A DNA stretch of 64,000 bases from an uncultured Aquimarina sp. (lineage in GTDB: Bacteria > Bacteroidota > Bacteroidia > Flavobacteriales > Flavobacteriaceae): the NCBI GenBank assembly GCA_947498765.1, contig CANMLG010000068.1, positions 1-64,000 of the forward strand, read 5' to 3'. The notes under the pieces were generated by a model. It did no database searches. It was given only the letters and a program-made list of their open reading frames with translations, and was not told where the DNA came from. The first letter of the stretch is position 1. Every line of letters starts with the position of its first letter. The translations under genes were made by a program, and so were the position numbers. Shown piece after piece: positions 1 to 8,128 of the stretch.

Positions 1-610
1 GGTAAAAAATAACGGGCTAATTCTATATTCAAGTGATCTGTTTTTAACTACAAAGATACATTTCTCCCCAAGTTTTTGACTTGAGCCTTGAAGTGCACTA
101 CTTTTTTTGCGTAATTTTATAAAATTACAGTCTCTTTAACTACATAACCTACTTATAATAAATTAATTGTATTTTAAGTACTTCTTTTTGTATCTAGAGT
201 GTTGGATTATAATATGACCTGTACTTCATCAAATTAATTAAAAAATGGATAGTGTGATATCAAAATCTTTACTTACAACGCTAAAATATCAATACAGTAA
301 TCAATGAATATTTAAAAAAAAACACTTTACTTTGGGTTACAAAACTACAACTGAAAAAGGATTAGAAATTAAAATTTATGACTATAAAAGTTGCATAGTA
401 ACTTATAGCAAAATGTATTAAGTAGTTCAATTAACACTATCTTAATGCATTTATGTGAAATATTTAAATGAAAATCCTATTATCCATTGTTGAGCATCTT
501 AAAATCCATCAAATGAATTTTTAGGATCGTATAGATAACTTTTTAATCCATCATGAATCTCCGAAATGATATAATGCTATGTACAACATTATACAATTAA
601 AATACCATTA
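1..610. other. Gene-poor AT-rich stretch
   Basis: No convincing open reading frame, tRNA or repeat is visible on either strand. CAAAGATA at 51-58 is the reverse complement of a TAnnTTTG -7 element, so a minus-strand promoter could fire out of the window to the left, but no TTG is seen at the right distance and I do not call it. Confidence 0.5.
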
Positions 611-639
611 ACATAAAGCGGGTTTAACCCGCTTTATGT
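611..639 (-). terminator. Terminator hairpin of the GH16 gene
   Basis: A perfect inverted repeat: ACATAAAGCGGG, a five-base loop, then CCCGCTTTATGT, starting ten bases beyond the stop codon of the GH16 gene. It is much more GC-rich than its surroundings. The U-tract that follows on the minus strand is interrupted (TATTTTAATT), so termination may be partial. Confidence 0.8.
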
Positions 640-648
640 ATAGGAAAG

Positions 649-2262
649 TTATTTTTTCAATACTTTAATTATTTGCTTTTTCTTAGTTTTTGTTGTGATG
701 TCCTCTAAATTAATAACTAAAAAATAGTTACCCTCAGCTAAACCAGATAAATCTATTGTATCTGTATTCTCATAACTACCTACTAAGCTTCCTACAAAGG
801 AATATACACTTACTTGGGTAGGAAGCATATTCAAATTATCATCTGTATTAATTTTTACAATTCCTGAGGTTGGATTAGGAAATGCATATAACCCTAGAGA
901 TGTTGAGTTTTTAAGTTCTTTATTCGCTTTTACATTATTACTTGAAATAATCCACTGTTGATTTCCGGTGTTATTACTCGAAGCCCACAAGTGCACATTT
1001 TGATTATTTGCTCCTCCACTTCTACCATCAATAGAAAAACCAGACGCATTTCGTTTTTCTAAACGATATTTGTTGCCGCCGATAGATATTTTCTTAAAAT
1101 GTTGATTTTGATTATTATTATCACACCTCCATAGTTTTACATTACTACCATTTTTACCTCCATTGCCTCCATCAATACAGAAATTAGTATTCCTTTTTTT
1201 ATATGAATAATACCCATTACCTCTGTTAATTTCTTCCCATTGCTGGTTTACATTATTTTTATTAAAACTCCATAGCTTGACATTCTGATTATTACTACCA
1301 CCATTACCTCCATCTAAAGCATAATTAGTAGCATTTCCTTTTCTCAAAGTAACAATTGAATTACCTCCACCTGATCCATTTCCGGGAGAATAAGGGAAAT
1401 AGTAAAAATAATCAATATGTAACCATGAATCTTTATTTGCATCATTCGCTGCCGATACATATTTATTAGATAGTATATTAAAAATTGGCGCTCTATTTTT
1501 TTTATTTACATTATCATTAGTTGTTTCTCCATCTGTAAATGTCACTGTTTTTCCAATCTTTTCCCACCTTCCATTTTTGTTTTCCCAAAGTTGTAAGTAG
1601 TTAGGATGGTATTCAAAGCCCATTGTACGCCAATTGTTATCAAAATCAAAATTCCCTACCACAAGTTTCCCACTTTTCGAACGTAAACCTTCACTTTTTG
1701 CAATAGCATGAGTATTCCATCGAGCTGGCGTATAAAATTCGACCATATCAATCTCCATTTTATGTTCTCGTGGAGGATTAAGTGCTTTCCAAACTGTTCC
1801 ACTATTATTTTTATCACCCCAAATAGCTGGGTGCCAAGCTGTATGCACATTAGATTTAAGACCAACAACTCTATATTTAAATTGATAAAATCCAAAATGT
1901 GAGCTCTTCAGTGCACTTAATCCTCCACCCTTTTTAGTTGCATTATCGCCTTTTAATGAGAGGTAACTATTGTCTACGATATATACATATTTTGTTCCTT
2001 CTCCTACTCCAGGATCTAATTTACTTCTTCGATAGCACCATTTATTAAAATCAACTGTACTAAAATCATCAGAAATACTCTGATCACGGTTTTTTGCATA
2101 TTGATTAGCTATCGAACTAGGAAGATTTCCTTGTGCAAGTATATTACCATAGGTAAATAATAAATATACTATCAATGAAAATTTTAAATATTTTAAATGG
2201 CTTTCATTCTTAATAGTTTGTTTTTTTCTTTGGGTACCAATAGTTTTAAGTTGAGTTGTCAT
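649..2262 (-). CDS. Secreted GH16 glycoside hydrolase with ricin-type lectin region and T9SS tail
   Basis: Probably an endo-acting hydrolase of a beta-linked algal polysaccharide, exported and released or anchored by T9SS. An N-terminal hydrophobic segment (about 27-44) ends in ILAQ, a Sec signal. The GH16 domain spans about 60-290 and contains the catalytic signature EIDMVE at 170-175 (nucleophile E170, D172, acid/base E175). A Gly/Ser linker (293-301) leads to three ricin-B-like repeats (about 304-438) with degenerate QxW motifs (NQQW, NQHF, NQQW). The C-terminus (about 457-537) has the FPNPTSG start and basic end of a type A sorting domain. The start is the only Met ahead of the signal peptide. 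The gene stands alone, with no SusC/SusD pair, sulfatase or other carbohydrate enzyme beside it. GH16 covers laminarinases, agarases, porphyranases and carrageenases; the substrate cannot be told from this reading. Confidence 0.88.
   Translation of the reverse strand: MTTQLKTIGTQRKKQTIKNESHLKYLKFSLIVYLLFTYGNILAQGNLPSSIANQYAKNRDQSISDDFSTVDFNKWCYRRSKLDPGVGEGTKYVYIVDNSYLSLKGDNATKKGGGLSALKSSHFGFYQFKYRVVGLKSNVHTAWHPAIWGDKNNSGTVWKALNPPREHKMEIDMVEFYTPARWNTHAIAKSEGLRSKSGKLVVGNFDFDNNWRTMGFEYHPNYLQLWENKNGRWEKIGKTVTFTDGETTNDNVNKKNRAPIFNILSNKYVSAANDANKDSWLHIDYFYYFPYSPGNGSGGGNSIVTLRKGNATNYALDGGNGGSNNQNVKLWSFNKNNVNQQWEEINRGNGYYSYKKRNTNFCIDGGNGGKNGSNVKLWRCDNNNQNQHFKKISIGGNKYRLEKRNASGFSIDGRSGGANNQNVHLWASSNNTGNQQWIISSNNVKANKELKNSTSLGLYAFPNPTSGIVKINTDDNLNMLPTQVSVYSFVGSLVGSYENTDTIDLSGLAEGNYFLVINLEDITTKTKKKQIIKVLKK
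949..1353 (-). repeat. Three-fold internal repeat coding the ricin-type lectin region
   Basis: Three coding repeats of about 45 residues, each with a (L/I)DGxxGGxNxQNVxLW-like core followed by a QxW-type end. The middle copy has the most altered QxW (NQHF). This is the three-lobed pattern of a carbohydrate-binding beta-trefoil. Confidence 0.75.
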
Positions 2263-3168
2263 AATGTTGATTTTAATATTTATACTTTTTATTTACAGTA
2301 CTAAAATTTTCGTTTTAATTTTTTCATAGTAAATTCAAAAAGTATAAACAGAGTTAGTTTGATTTATAATTAGTATAATGTGTTATATTTATAACACTTT
2401 GTGAGCTTTATACATGGATTCTTTTTTTTAAGCCTTATCTGTGAATAGTCTATTATTAAATAGTAATAGAGCAAACACTATCTATAGTAAACTTGAAAAT
2501 TCATGAATTTAATATCATTCATTTTTTAATCATTAATAAATCTATCAATAATAAAATGTTGAATACAAATTTCAGATATTCTAAAGTCTTTTTTTAATCT
2601 ATATTGTATAATAAAACATTCCGAGACTTGCTTCAAGGTAGTCAACTTTAGTCTACAATATTTTCTACTTATCAGTCAATATAGGAGAAATGTAATTATA
2701 GTACATCACTATTAATTCATCTTTAAATAAGTTAATAGTGTAAATTAAAAAATTAGAAAGAAGTGCATTACTATATTCTTTCGAAAAGAGAGTTTCTATT
2801 TAAGTTAGCCTAAACTACCTTTAGAAAAAAGTTTTGATTTTTTTAAATGAGCTATTTTTTTTGATTTCATTTTGAGTTGATTTTGTGTTGTTTAAATGTA
2901 AAAATAACAATAAAAACTCAAATAGTTATATTAAACCCTAATAAACTGAGTTTAATTAACATTTAACAGACTTTAATCTCAAAAACATAAATTTTAAATA
3001 AATTAAAGAGTTGTATTTCAACTAATTAACATTAAATCTCATATATACCATTCGATTTTAGAATTACCACAATATTTTGTATCATTAATAATTTTTGCAA
3101 AGAAGATCTTTAAATTGCTGATAATCCTTCTACTACTGATTTTCATCTCCCGGAATGACAAGTTTTTA
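2263..3168. other. About 0.9 kb AT-rich gene-free region
   Basis: No ORF with coding character, no structured RNA and no clear promoter was found here. The part next to 2262 must contain the GH16 promoter on the minus strand, but no good TAnnTTTG match was seen. Confidence 0.5.
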
Positions 3169-3208
3169 CAAAAAAAGCTCAACAATGATAACTAACATCG
3201 TTGAACTT
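3169..3208 (-). terminator. Terminator of the polyamine operon
   Basis: On the minus strand, AAGTTCAACGATG and CATTGTTGAGCTT form a 13-bp stem with two G-U pairs and an 8-base loop, followed directly by a run of T. It lies about 120 bases beyond the stop of the last operon gene. The wobble pairs form only in the minus-strand transcript, which supports that orientation. Confidence 0.85.
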
Positions 3209-3328
3209 ATAAATAATAAACTTAATCCTTTAATAGTCTGTATTGTTTTTTGGGGACTAGACACATTTAATGCCTTTCCTAAAAGAAATTATATATTATT
3301 TGGTTTATTGTAAACTCTCTTTTAAAAC

Positions 3329-3760
3329 TTAGTTTAAAGGATTTTTATTTGCTAATGACACATGTATATTAAAAAAATATTCTTCGACTACTTTTTTATC
3401 TGTTTTATCCAGGAGTTTGATAGCATCACTCCATAGTATCCATTTTATACAACAAAATTTATGAGGTTCTAAATTTTGAGGTTCAATATTAAATCCATCG
3501 ATTACATAATAATTTTTAATAATGTAATCCTTATTTTTTAAAACTAAAGCTGTTGTAAAGAACTCTAATTTATTATTATCTAAGATAACTCCTATCTCTT
3601 CAAGTGTTTCTCTTTTTAATGAGGCAGAGGCTGTCTCATTTTTCTTTTTTACACCACCAGGTAAAGAGTATTTTAGTTTATTTTGGATTTTTTCGAGCAC
3701 CAAAATATGATCACCTTTTATGGCCATTAAGCGTGATTTTTGCACTGTTTTTGTATACAT
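3329..3760 (-). CDS. Nudix hydrolase
   Basis: A 143-residue single-domain Nudix protein, expected to hydrolyse a nucleoside diphosphate linked to another group, using Mg2+. The complete Nudix box GX5EX7REUXEEXGU is present at residues 36-58: G36, E42, R50, E51, E54, E55, G57, with Thr52 at the usually hydrophobic U position. It is the last gene of the minus-strand operon, 31 bases after the 95-residue gene and upstream of the terminator. Family members range from MutT to NADH or ADP-ribose pyrophosphatases; nothing here fixes the substrate. Its place behind polyamine genes is suggestive only. Confidence 0.85.
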   Translation of the reverse strand: MYTKTVQKSRLMAIKGDHILVLEKIQNKLKYSLPGGVKKKNETASASLKRETLEEIGVILDNNKLEFFTTALVLKNKDYIIKNYYVIDGFNIEPQNLEPHKFCCIKWILWSDAIKLLDKTDKKVVEEYFFNIHVSLANKNPLN

Positions 3761-3791
3761 ATTTTAAGTTTTAAAAGTAGTATTGATTAAT

Positions 3792-4079
3792 TTAGTAATC
3801 AAAATCAGTAGTTCCAGGTTCATCTAGGAAGTCATTATCTAGATCATGATCTTCCATTTTTTGTTCTAATCTGGCACTTATTTTTACCATGTAAAGTGTT
3901 TTTTCATCAGAAACTTCAACACATTCCAAGGTTTCATTTTTTGCATTTTTAAATTTTATAATATCATTATCATTATATCCATCAGGATATTTTTCAACTA
4001 ATAAATCTAAAATATCAGAGGCTAATTTTTTATAGTCAACAATGACTTTTTTTAAATTTGAGTTTGTTGGACGTGGCAT
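3792..4079 (-). CDS. Small acidic protein of the polyamine operon, function unknown
   Basis: A 95-residue soluble protein that I do not recognise as a named family. The N-terminal third is basic (MPRPTNSNLKK), the middle looks like a compact alpha/beta domain, and the last 20 residues are strongly acidic (DHDLDNDFLDEPGTTDFDY). No signal peptide, membrane segment or cysteine pair is seen. It starts three bases after the stop of the deoxyhypusine-synthase-like gene and so is almost certainly translated with it. Tight placement suggests a job linked to polyamine synthesis, but nothing in the sequence shows what it is. Confidence 0.75.
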   Translation of the reverse strand: MPRPTNSNLKKVIVDYKKLASDILDLLVEKYPDGYNDNDIIKFKNAKNETLECVEVSDEKTLYMVKISARLEQKMEDHDLDNDFLDEPGTTDFDY

Positions 4080-4082
4080 AGT

Positions 4083-5063
4083 TTACATATTTAAAAGATA
4101 AGCAAATAACAAAGGAGCTACAATTGTAGCATCTGATTCTATTATAAATTTTGGAGTGTCAATATCCAGTTTCCCCCAAGTTATTTTTTCATTAGGAACA
4201 GCTCCCGAGTAGGAACCATAACTTGTTGTGGAATCACTTATTTGACAAAAATAGCTCCAAAATGGAGTATTTGTAAGTTCCATATCTTGGTATAACATTG
4301 GCACAACACAGATTGGAAAATCTCCAGCAATCCCCCCTCCTATTTGAAAAAAACCTATACCTTTATCAGAATTATTAGTATACCAATCAGCTAGCATGGT
4401 CATGTATTCAATACCTGATTTCATGGTAGTTGCCTTTAATTCTCCTTTCATTACATAACTGGCAAAAATGTTCCCCATAGTACTATCTTCCCAGCCTGGT
4501 ACTACTATTGGCAAATTCTCTTCTGCAGCAGCATACATCCAACTATCTTTTAAATCAATTTCATAATACTGTTCTAATACTCCCGAAAGTAACAAACGAT
4601 ACATAAATTCATGAGGGAATAATCGTTCTTCATTTGCTTCAGCTTCTTTCCAAAGTTTTACAATATGTTTTTGAAGCCTACGAAATGCTTCTTCTTCTGG
4701 AATACAAGTATCGGTAACTCTATTTAATCCCTTGTCTAGTAAGTCTCTTTCCTGTTGAGGAGTTAAATCACGATAGTTAGGTACTCGTTTGTAATGACTA
4801 TGTGCCACCAAATTCATGATATCTTCTTCTAAATTTGCGCCAGTACATGAAATAATATGTACCTTTTTTTGACGAATCATTTCTGAGAAAATTTTACCTA
4901 ATTCGGCAGTACTCATAGCCCCTGCTAGTGAAACCAGCATTTTTGATCCACTAGCTAATTGTTTTTCATAGGCTTTAGCGGCATCAACTACAGTTGCGGC
5001 ATTAAAATGCAAGTAATATTTTTCTATGAATTGTGATATGGCTCCTTTAGTCATCGTATTCAT
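4083..5063 (-). CDS. Deoxyhypusine-synthase-like enzyme, probably polyamine synthesis
   Basis: A 326-residue protein of the deoxyhypusine synthase fold (NAD-dependent transfer of a butylamine group). The C-terminal block WGKLDIDTPKFIIESDAT aligns with the WGK region of the eukaryotic enzyme, and the catalytic lysine is kept (K298 here). Bacteria are not known to make hypusine, and bacterial members of this family are thought to act on free polyamines, for example making homospermidine-type products. The neighbours support this: arginine decarboxylase and agmatinase sit directly upstream and would supply agmatine and putrescine. The first 17 bases overlap the end of the agmatinase gene, indicating translational coupling. 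A second Met at residue 4 is an alternative start inside the same overlap. Confidence 0.85.
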   Translation of the reverse strand: MNTMTKGAISQFIEKYYLHFNAATVVDAAKAYEKQLASGSKMLVSLAGAMSTAELGKIFSEMIRQKKVHIISCTGANLEEDIMNLVAHSHYKRVPNYRDLTPQQERDLLDKGLNRVTDTCIPEEEAFRRLQKHIVKLWKEAEANEERLFPHEFMYRLLLSGVLEQYYEIDLKDSWMYAAAEENLPIVVPGWEDSTMGNIFASYVMKGELKATTMKSGIEYMTMLADWYTNNSDKGIGFFQIGGGIAGDFPICVVPMLYQDMELTNTPFWSYFCQISDSTTSYGSYSGAVPNEKITWGKLDIDTPKFIIESDATIVAPLLFAYLLNM

Positions 5064-5991
5064 CTTGAAATTTTAAGTTCTTTTTAATCTCTTTAGTTTT
5101 AATAATTTTATTGTCTTGATCGTCATCATCCAAATGTGAAGACAGGAATTTATAACTCAACATTTTATAATAAAGTTTAGTGGCTAAAAAATCCGAAGCT
5201 TTGCTGTGTTTATTAGGGCAAAGTTCTACTATATCAAAGCCCACGACGTTTTTTTCTTCAAAAACCTGCTTTAAAAAATCTAATGTTTCATACCAAAGTA
5301 ATCCCCCTGGTTCTGGAGTTCCTGTTGCAGGTAAAATTGAAGGATCAAAGGCATCTAAATCAAAAGTGATATACACATTTTGGGTCATAGATTCAATGGC
5401 ATTATCCATCCAATAATCATCTGTAACCATTTCATGAGCATAAAAAACATTTTCTTTGTTTATATAGTTACGTTCAGAACTATCCATACTACGAATACCT
5501 ACTTGTACTAAATTTGTTTGTTGGTTGGCTTGGTGCATGGCACAGGCATGATTGTACTTTGTGCCTTCATAGCTTGACCTTAAATCAGCATGTGCATCAA
5601 TTTGAAGCACTGTTAAATCATTAAAATTTTCATTAAAAGCCCTAATAGCTCCAATGGAAATGGAATGTTCACCACCAAATAATGTGACAAACTTATTAGT
5701 AAGTAGTTGTTTTTTTGTGTACGAATAAACAGCTTCAACCATAGCCTCTGGAGAACTATTCTCTGTTATCGGTTCGGTAAGATAAATACCTTTTTTGTAT
5801 ACTTCGGTGTTTGTTTCTATATCATAAAGTTCCATGTTATTGGAAGCTTCTAAAAAAGCTTCTGGTCCTTTGTCAGCTCCTTTTTGCCAAGTACTTGTTC
5901 CATCATAAGGTACTGGAATCAATAGTATTTTGGCATTATCAAAACTTGCGTATTCTTTTGGAATACCAGCATATGTTTTAGCGATACTCAT
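5047..5991 (-). CDS. speB: Agmatinase / ureohydrolase
   Basis: A 314-residue binuclear-manganese ureohydrolase, expected to split agmatine into putrescine and urea. All metal-binding motifs are present: GGEHS at 106-110, DAHAD at 132-136, a His at 148, and DLDAFDPS starting at 211. The residues after the last motif, TGTPEPGG (223-230), are typical of the family. It follows the arginine decarboxylase by 20 bases and overlaps the next gene, so the order is decarboxylase, ureohydrolase, aminobutyl-transfer enzyme. Arginase, guanidinobutyrase or aminopropylagmatinase activity cannot be excluded by motif alone, but the operon favours agmatine or a derivative of it. The acidic/basic C-terminal tail (about 290-314) lies beyond the usual domain end. 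Confidence 0.88.
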   Translation of the reverse strand: MSIAKTYAGIPKEYASFDNAKILLIPVPYDGTSTWQKGADKGPEAFLEASNNMELYDIETNTEVYKKGIYLTEPITENSSPEAMVEAVYSYTKKQLLTNKFVTLFGGEHSISIGAIRAFNENFNDLTVLQIDAHADLRSSYEGTKYNHACAMHQANQQTNLVQVGIRSMDSSERNYINKENVFYAHEMVTDDYWMDNAIESMTQNVYITFDLDAFDPSILPATGTPEPGGLLWYETLDFLKQVFEEKNVVGFDIVELCPNKHSKASDFLATKLYYKMLSYKFLSSHLDDDDQDNKIIKTKEIKKNLKFQDEYDD

Positions 5992-6011
5992 TTTATTAAT
6001 AGTATAATTGT

Positions 6012-7478
6012 TTATAATGTGTTTGAATAATCTAACATGTTGTTCTTTGCTATTTCCTTTTTTTTTGAAATTTGATTTAATTTAAAATCATATCCTAAAA
6101 TGGATAATAAATCCTCTGAGGTTTGTTGTTTGGAAAAAGTAGATGTTAGGATATCACCTTTAGTATCCTTATCAATTATTATATGCTTAGGTTGGGGAAT
6201 TAAGCAGTGTTGAAGCCCACCATAACCACCTATAGATTCTTGATAAGCACCGGTATTAAAAAAACCGATATATAATGGTTTCTCTTTATCGTATTTAGGT
6301 AAATAAATGGCATTAATATGCTGTTCAGAATTGTAATAATCATCACTATCACAAGTAAGTCCTCCTAATAAAACACGTTCATAATTTTCGTTCCAACGAT
6401 TAATAGGTAGCATTATAAAGCGTTTATTTATGGCCCAAGTATCGGGCATTGTTGTAATGAAAGAGGAGTTGATCATATTCCATTTTTCGCGGTCATTTTG
6501 CTGTTTTTGATATAATACCTCGTATATAGCTCCGCCACTTTCACCAACGGTGAAACTTCCAAATTCGGTAAATAAATTAGGAACTTCGACTCCGGCTTCA
6601 TCACAGGATTGCTTAATTTGATTGACAATTTCAGAAATCATATATTCGTAGTCGTAATCAAAAGCTAGCGAATTTTTAATTGGAAAACCGCCACCAATGT
6701 TTAGACTATTTAGCGATGGGCATTCCTTTTTTAATTTAACGTATACGGACATACATTTCCTTAATTCATTCCAATAATAGGAATTGTCTTTAATGCCTGT
6801 ATTTATGAAAAAATGAAGCATTTTTAAGCTTACTTGTGTATTATTTTTTATGCTCTCTTTGTAAAAAGGAACAATATTTTTATAGCCAATTCCCAGTCTA
6901 GAGGTATAAAATTCGAATTTAGGTTCCTCCTCAGATGCTATTCTAATTCCGATCTCAAAATTTTTAGTTGTTTCCTCACAGATTAAATTAATTTCCTCGT
7001 AATTATCAATAATGGGGATACAATTTTTATGTTCATTATTGATTAGTCGGGCTATATTTTTTATGTATTGATCTCGTTTAAAACCGTTACAAATGATATA
7101 GGTATCGTTAGTTATTTTTCCTTGTAATTTCAAATTTTCGACAATATCAATATCAAAAGCGGATGAGGTTTCAATATGTATGTTGTTCTTTAAAGCCTCA
7201 TCCAAAATGTGCTGAAAATGAGCACTTTTGGTGCAATAGCAATAATAATATGTTCCTTTATAATTATGCTGTTCAATAGCTTTATTAAACCAATTTTTGG
7301 CTCGATTGATATTGTCCGATATTTTTGGTAAATAGGTGAATTTTAATGGTGTTCCATAAATGTTTATCAACTCCATTAAGTCAATTCCATGGAAATGTAA
7401 TTGGTCGTCGTTGAGCTTAAACTCTTCCTGTGGGAAGTCAAAAGTTTGCTCAATTAGGTCAATGTACTTAGTTTTCAT
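6012..7478 (-). CDS. speA: Biosynthetic arginine decarboxylase (short PLP barrel type)
   Basis: A 488-residue enzyme of the alanine-racemase-fold PLP decarboxylases. The PLP lysine is K84 in YCYCTKSAHFQ, the glycine loop for the PLP phosphate is IGGGFP (261-266), and the active-site cysteine motif is LTCDSDDYY (C376). A glycine-rich block near the end (GAYQESIGGYGG, 410-421) agrees with the family. It is clearly shorter than the roughly 650-residue enterobacterial SpeA; Bacteroidota carry this shorter form. It is first in a five-gene operon leading through agmatinase to a deoxyhypusine-synthase-like enzyme. Its leader contains a terminator-like hairpin (7536-7564) and a larger structured element, so expression may be attenuated. 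Ornithine or diaminopimelate as substrate is less likely given the agmatinase partner. Confidence 0.85.
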   Translation of the reverse strand: MKTKYIDLIEQTFDFPQEEFKLNDDQLHFHGIDLMELINIYGTPLKFTYLPKISDNINRAKNWFNKAIEQHNYKGTYYYCYCTKSAHFQHILDEALKNNIHIETSSAFDIDIVENLKLQGKITNDTYIICNGFKRDQYIKNIARLINNEHKNCIPIIDNYEEINLICEETTKNFEIGIRIASEEEPKFEFYTSRLGIGYKNIVPFYKESIKNNTQVSLKMLHFFINTGIKDNSYYWNELRKCMSVYVKLKKECPSLNSLNIGGGFPIKNSLAFDYDYEYMISEIVNQIKQSCDEAGVEVPNLFTEFGSFTVGESGGAIYEVLYQKQQNDREKWNMINSSFITTMPDTWAINKRFIMLPINRWNENYERVLLGGLTCDSDDYYNSEQHINAIYLPKYDKEKPLYIGFFNTGAYQESIGGYGGLQHCLIPQPKHIIIDKDTKGDILTSTFSKQQTSEDLLSILGYDFKLNQISKKKEIAKNNMLDYSNTL

Positions 7479-7535
7479 TGTACTAGTAAATGATAATTGA
7501 AATAAAAAATGTAATAAAAAGAGCTAAATAGCCTT

Positions 7536-7564
7536 AAAAAAATTATAGGATCAATTACATCCTA
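7536..7564 (-). terminator. Terminator-like hairpin in the leader of the polyamine operon
   Basis: On the minus strand, TAGGAT and ATCCTA pair around a seven-base loop, followed within a few bases by seven T. It is oriented toward speA and lies 58 bases before its start codon, where no upstream gene needs terminating. It may be a transcription attenuator. The stem is only six base pairs, so chance is possible. Confidence 0.4.
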
Positions 7565-7592
7565 AACTGAAAAATTGTGCAGGGTATAAAAA

Positions 7593-7820
7593 TACATTGC
7601 GACCTAAATCGTAAAATATATAAGATATTAGAAGTCAGCCTGAGAATTCGGTTCCCTATCCCTAGGGCAGTTTTTGGAGTAGACTTCGGTATGCTCCTAA
7701 ACCCGAATCTGAAAAAAGATTTCATTTATGTAGGCAATGCGTTCTATTGTGCTAACGCATTAGTAATACAAACATAATCAAAAATTAGAATAACCTAACT
7801 TTTTCTAATTTATTTTTTTT
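7593..7820 (+). ncRNA. Candidate structured small RNA, possibly 6S-like
   Basis: A relatively GC-rich island between genes with nested pairing. The outer helix is CATTG (7595-7599) plus CCTA with TAGGCAATG (7731-7739), broken by a three-base bulge. An inner helix joins ATTCGG (7646-7651) with CCGAAT (7703-7708). The apical hairpin 7676-7697 carries a C(UUCG)G tetraloop. A second hairpin AATGCGTT/AACGCATT (7736-7761) overlaps and so competes with the outer helix. An intrinsic terminator follows on the plus strand. The UUCG loop and a G-U pair in the apical stem exist only in the plus-strand RNA. A weak promoter (TTG at 7575, TACATTGC at 7593-7600) is possible. A long rod with internal bubbles recalls 6S RNA, but this is inference; a leader element of the minus-strand operon is the alternative. 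Confidence 0.5.
7782..7820 (+). terminator. Intrinsic terminator of the candidate small RNA
   Basis: AAATTAGAA (7782-7790) pairs perfectly with TTCTAATTT (7803-7811) and is followed by one A and eight T. It lies after the structured element and before the cysteine-rich gene, so it ends a transcript from the intergenic region rather than from a protein gene. Confidence 0.75.
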
Positions 7821-7868
7821 AATAAACAAGTAACTGTAATTGCATAAGGAACTTAAAATCAAAAAAAC

Positions 7869-8117
7869 ATGGTAATACGATTAGGAAACAGCTGTATAAA
7901 TTGCTATAATTTATCTGCTACAGAAACATGCAAAGTACATGGAGTAAAAGTAAGTAACAATTATACTTGTGATAGCTTTGAAATGAAATCAAGTCTAAAA
8001 AATGATCCAAATTGCTCTACTTGTGTTCGTTTTGAAAAAAGTACATGTGCCAATCCGCAAAAGGCAACTGCAGGGATGTTGTGTTCTCATTGGGCACCAC
8101 AACAAGGAGCTGCATAA
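7869..8117 (+). CDS. Small protein with two four-cysteine modules
   Basis: An 82-residue protein with eight cysteines in two similar sets: C9-x2-C12-x8-C21-x12-C34 and C49-x2-C52-x7-C60-x11-C72. The halves look like an internal duplication, and each set could hold one zinc ion or an iron-sulfur cluster. There is no signal peptide, so it is probably cytoplasmic, where the cysteines would be reduced and free to bind metal. I do not recognise a named family; the pattern is not a rubredoxin, ferredoxin or classic zinc finger. It follows the candidate small RNA and its terminator, 49 bases after the T-run, and is convergent with hmuY. Confidence 0.75.
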   Translation: MVIRLGNSCINCYNLSATETCKVHGVKVSNNYTCDSFEMKSSLKNDPNCSTCVRFEKSTCANPQKATAGMLCSHWAPQQGAA

Positions 8118-8128
8118 TTTTATTAAAA

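Noticed and set aside
1656..1902. Open frames on either strand inside the GH16 gene
   Set aside because: They are shadows of a gene with clear GH16 motifs and show no family character of their own.
4083..5063. Hypusine modification of an elongation factor
   Set aside because: Hypusine is not known in bacteria, and operon partners point to free polyamines.
7577..7777. 66-codon plus-strand frame through the structured region
   Set aside because: It starts at TGC or similar context, has no protein-like pattern, and covers hairpins and a UUCG loop, which better fit an RNA.
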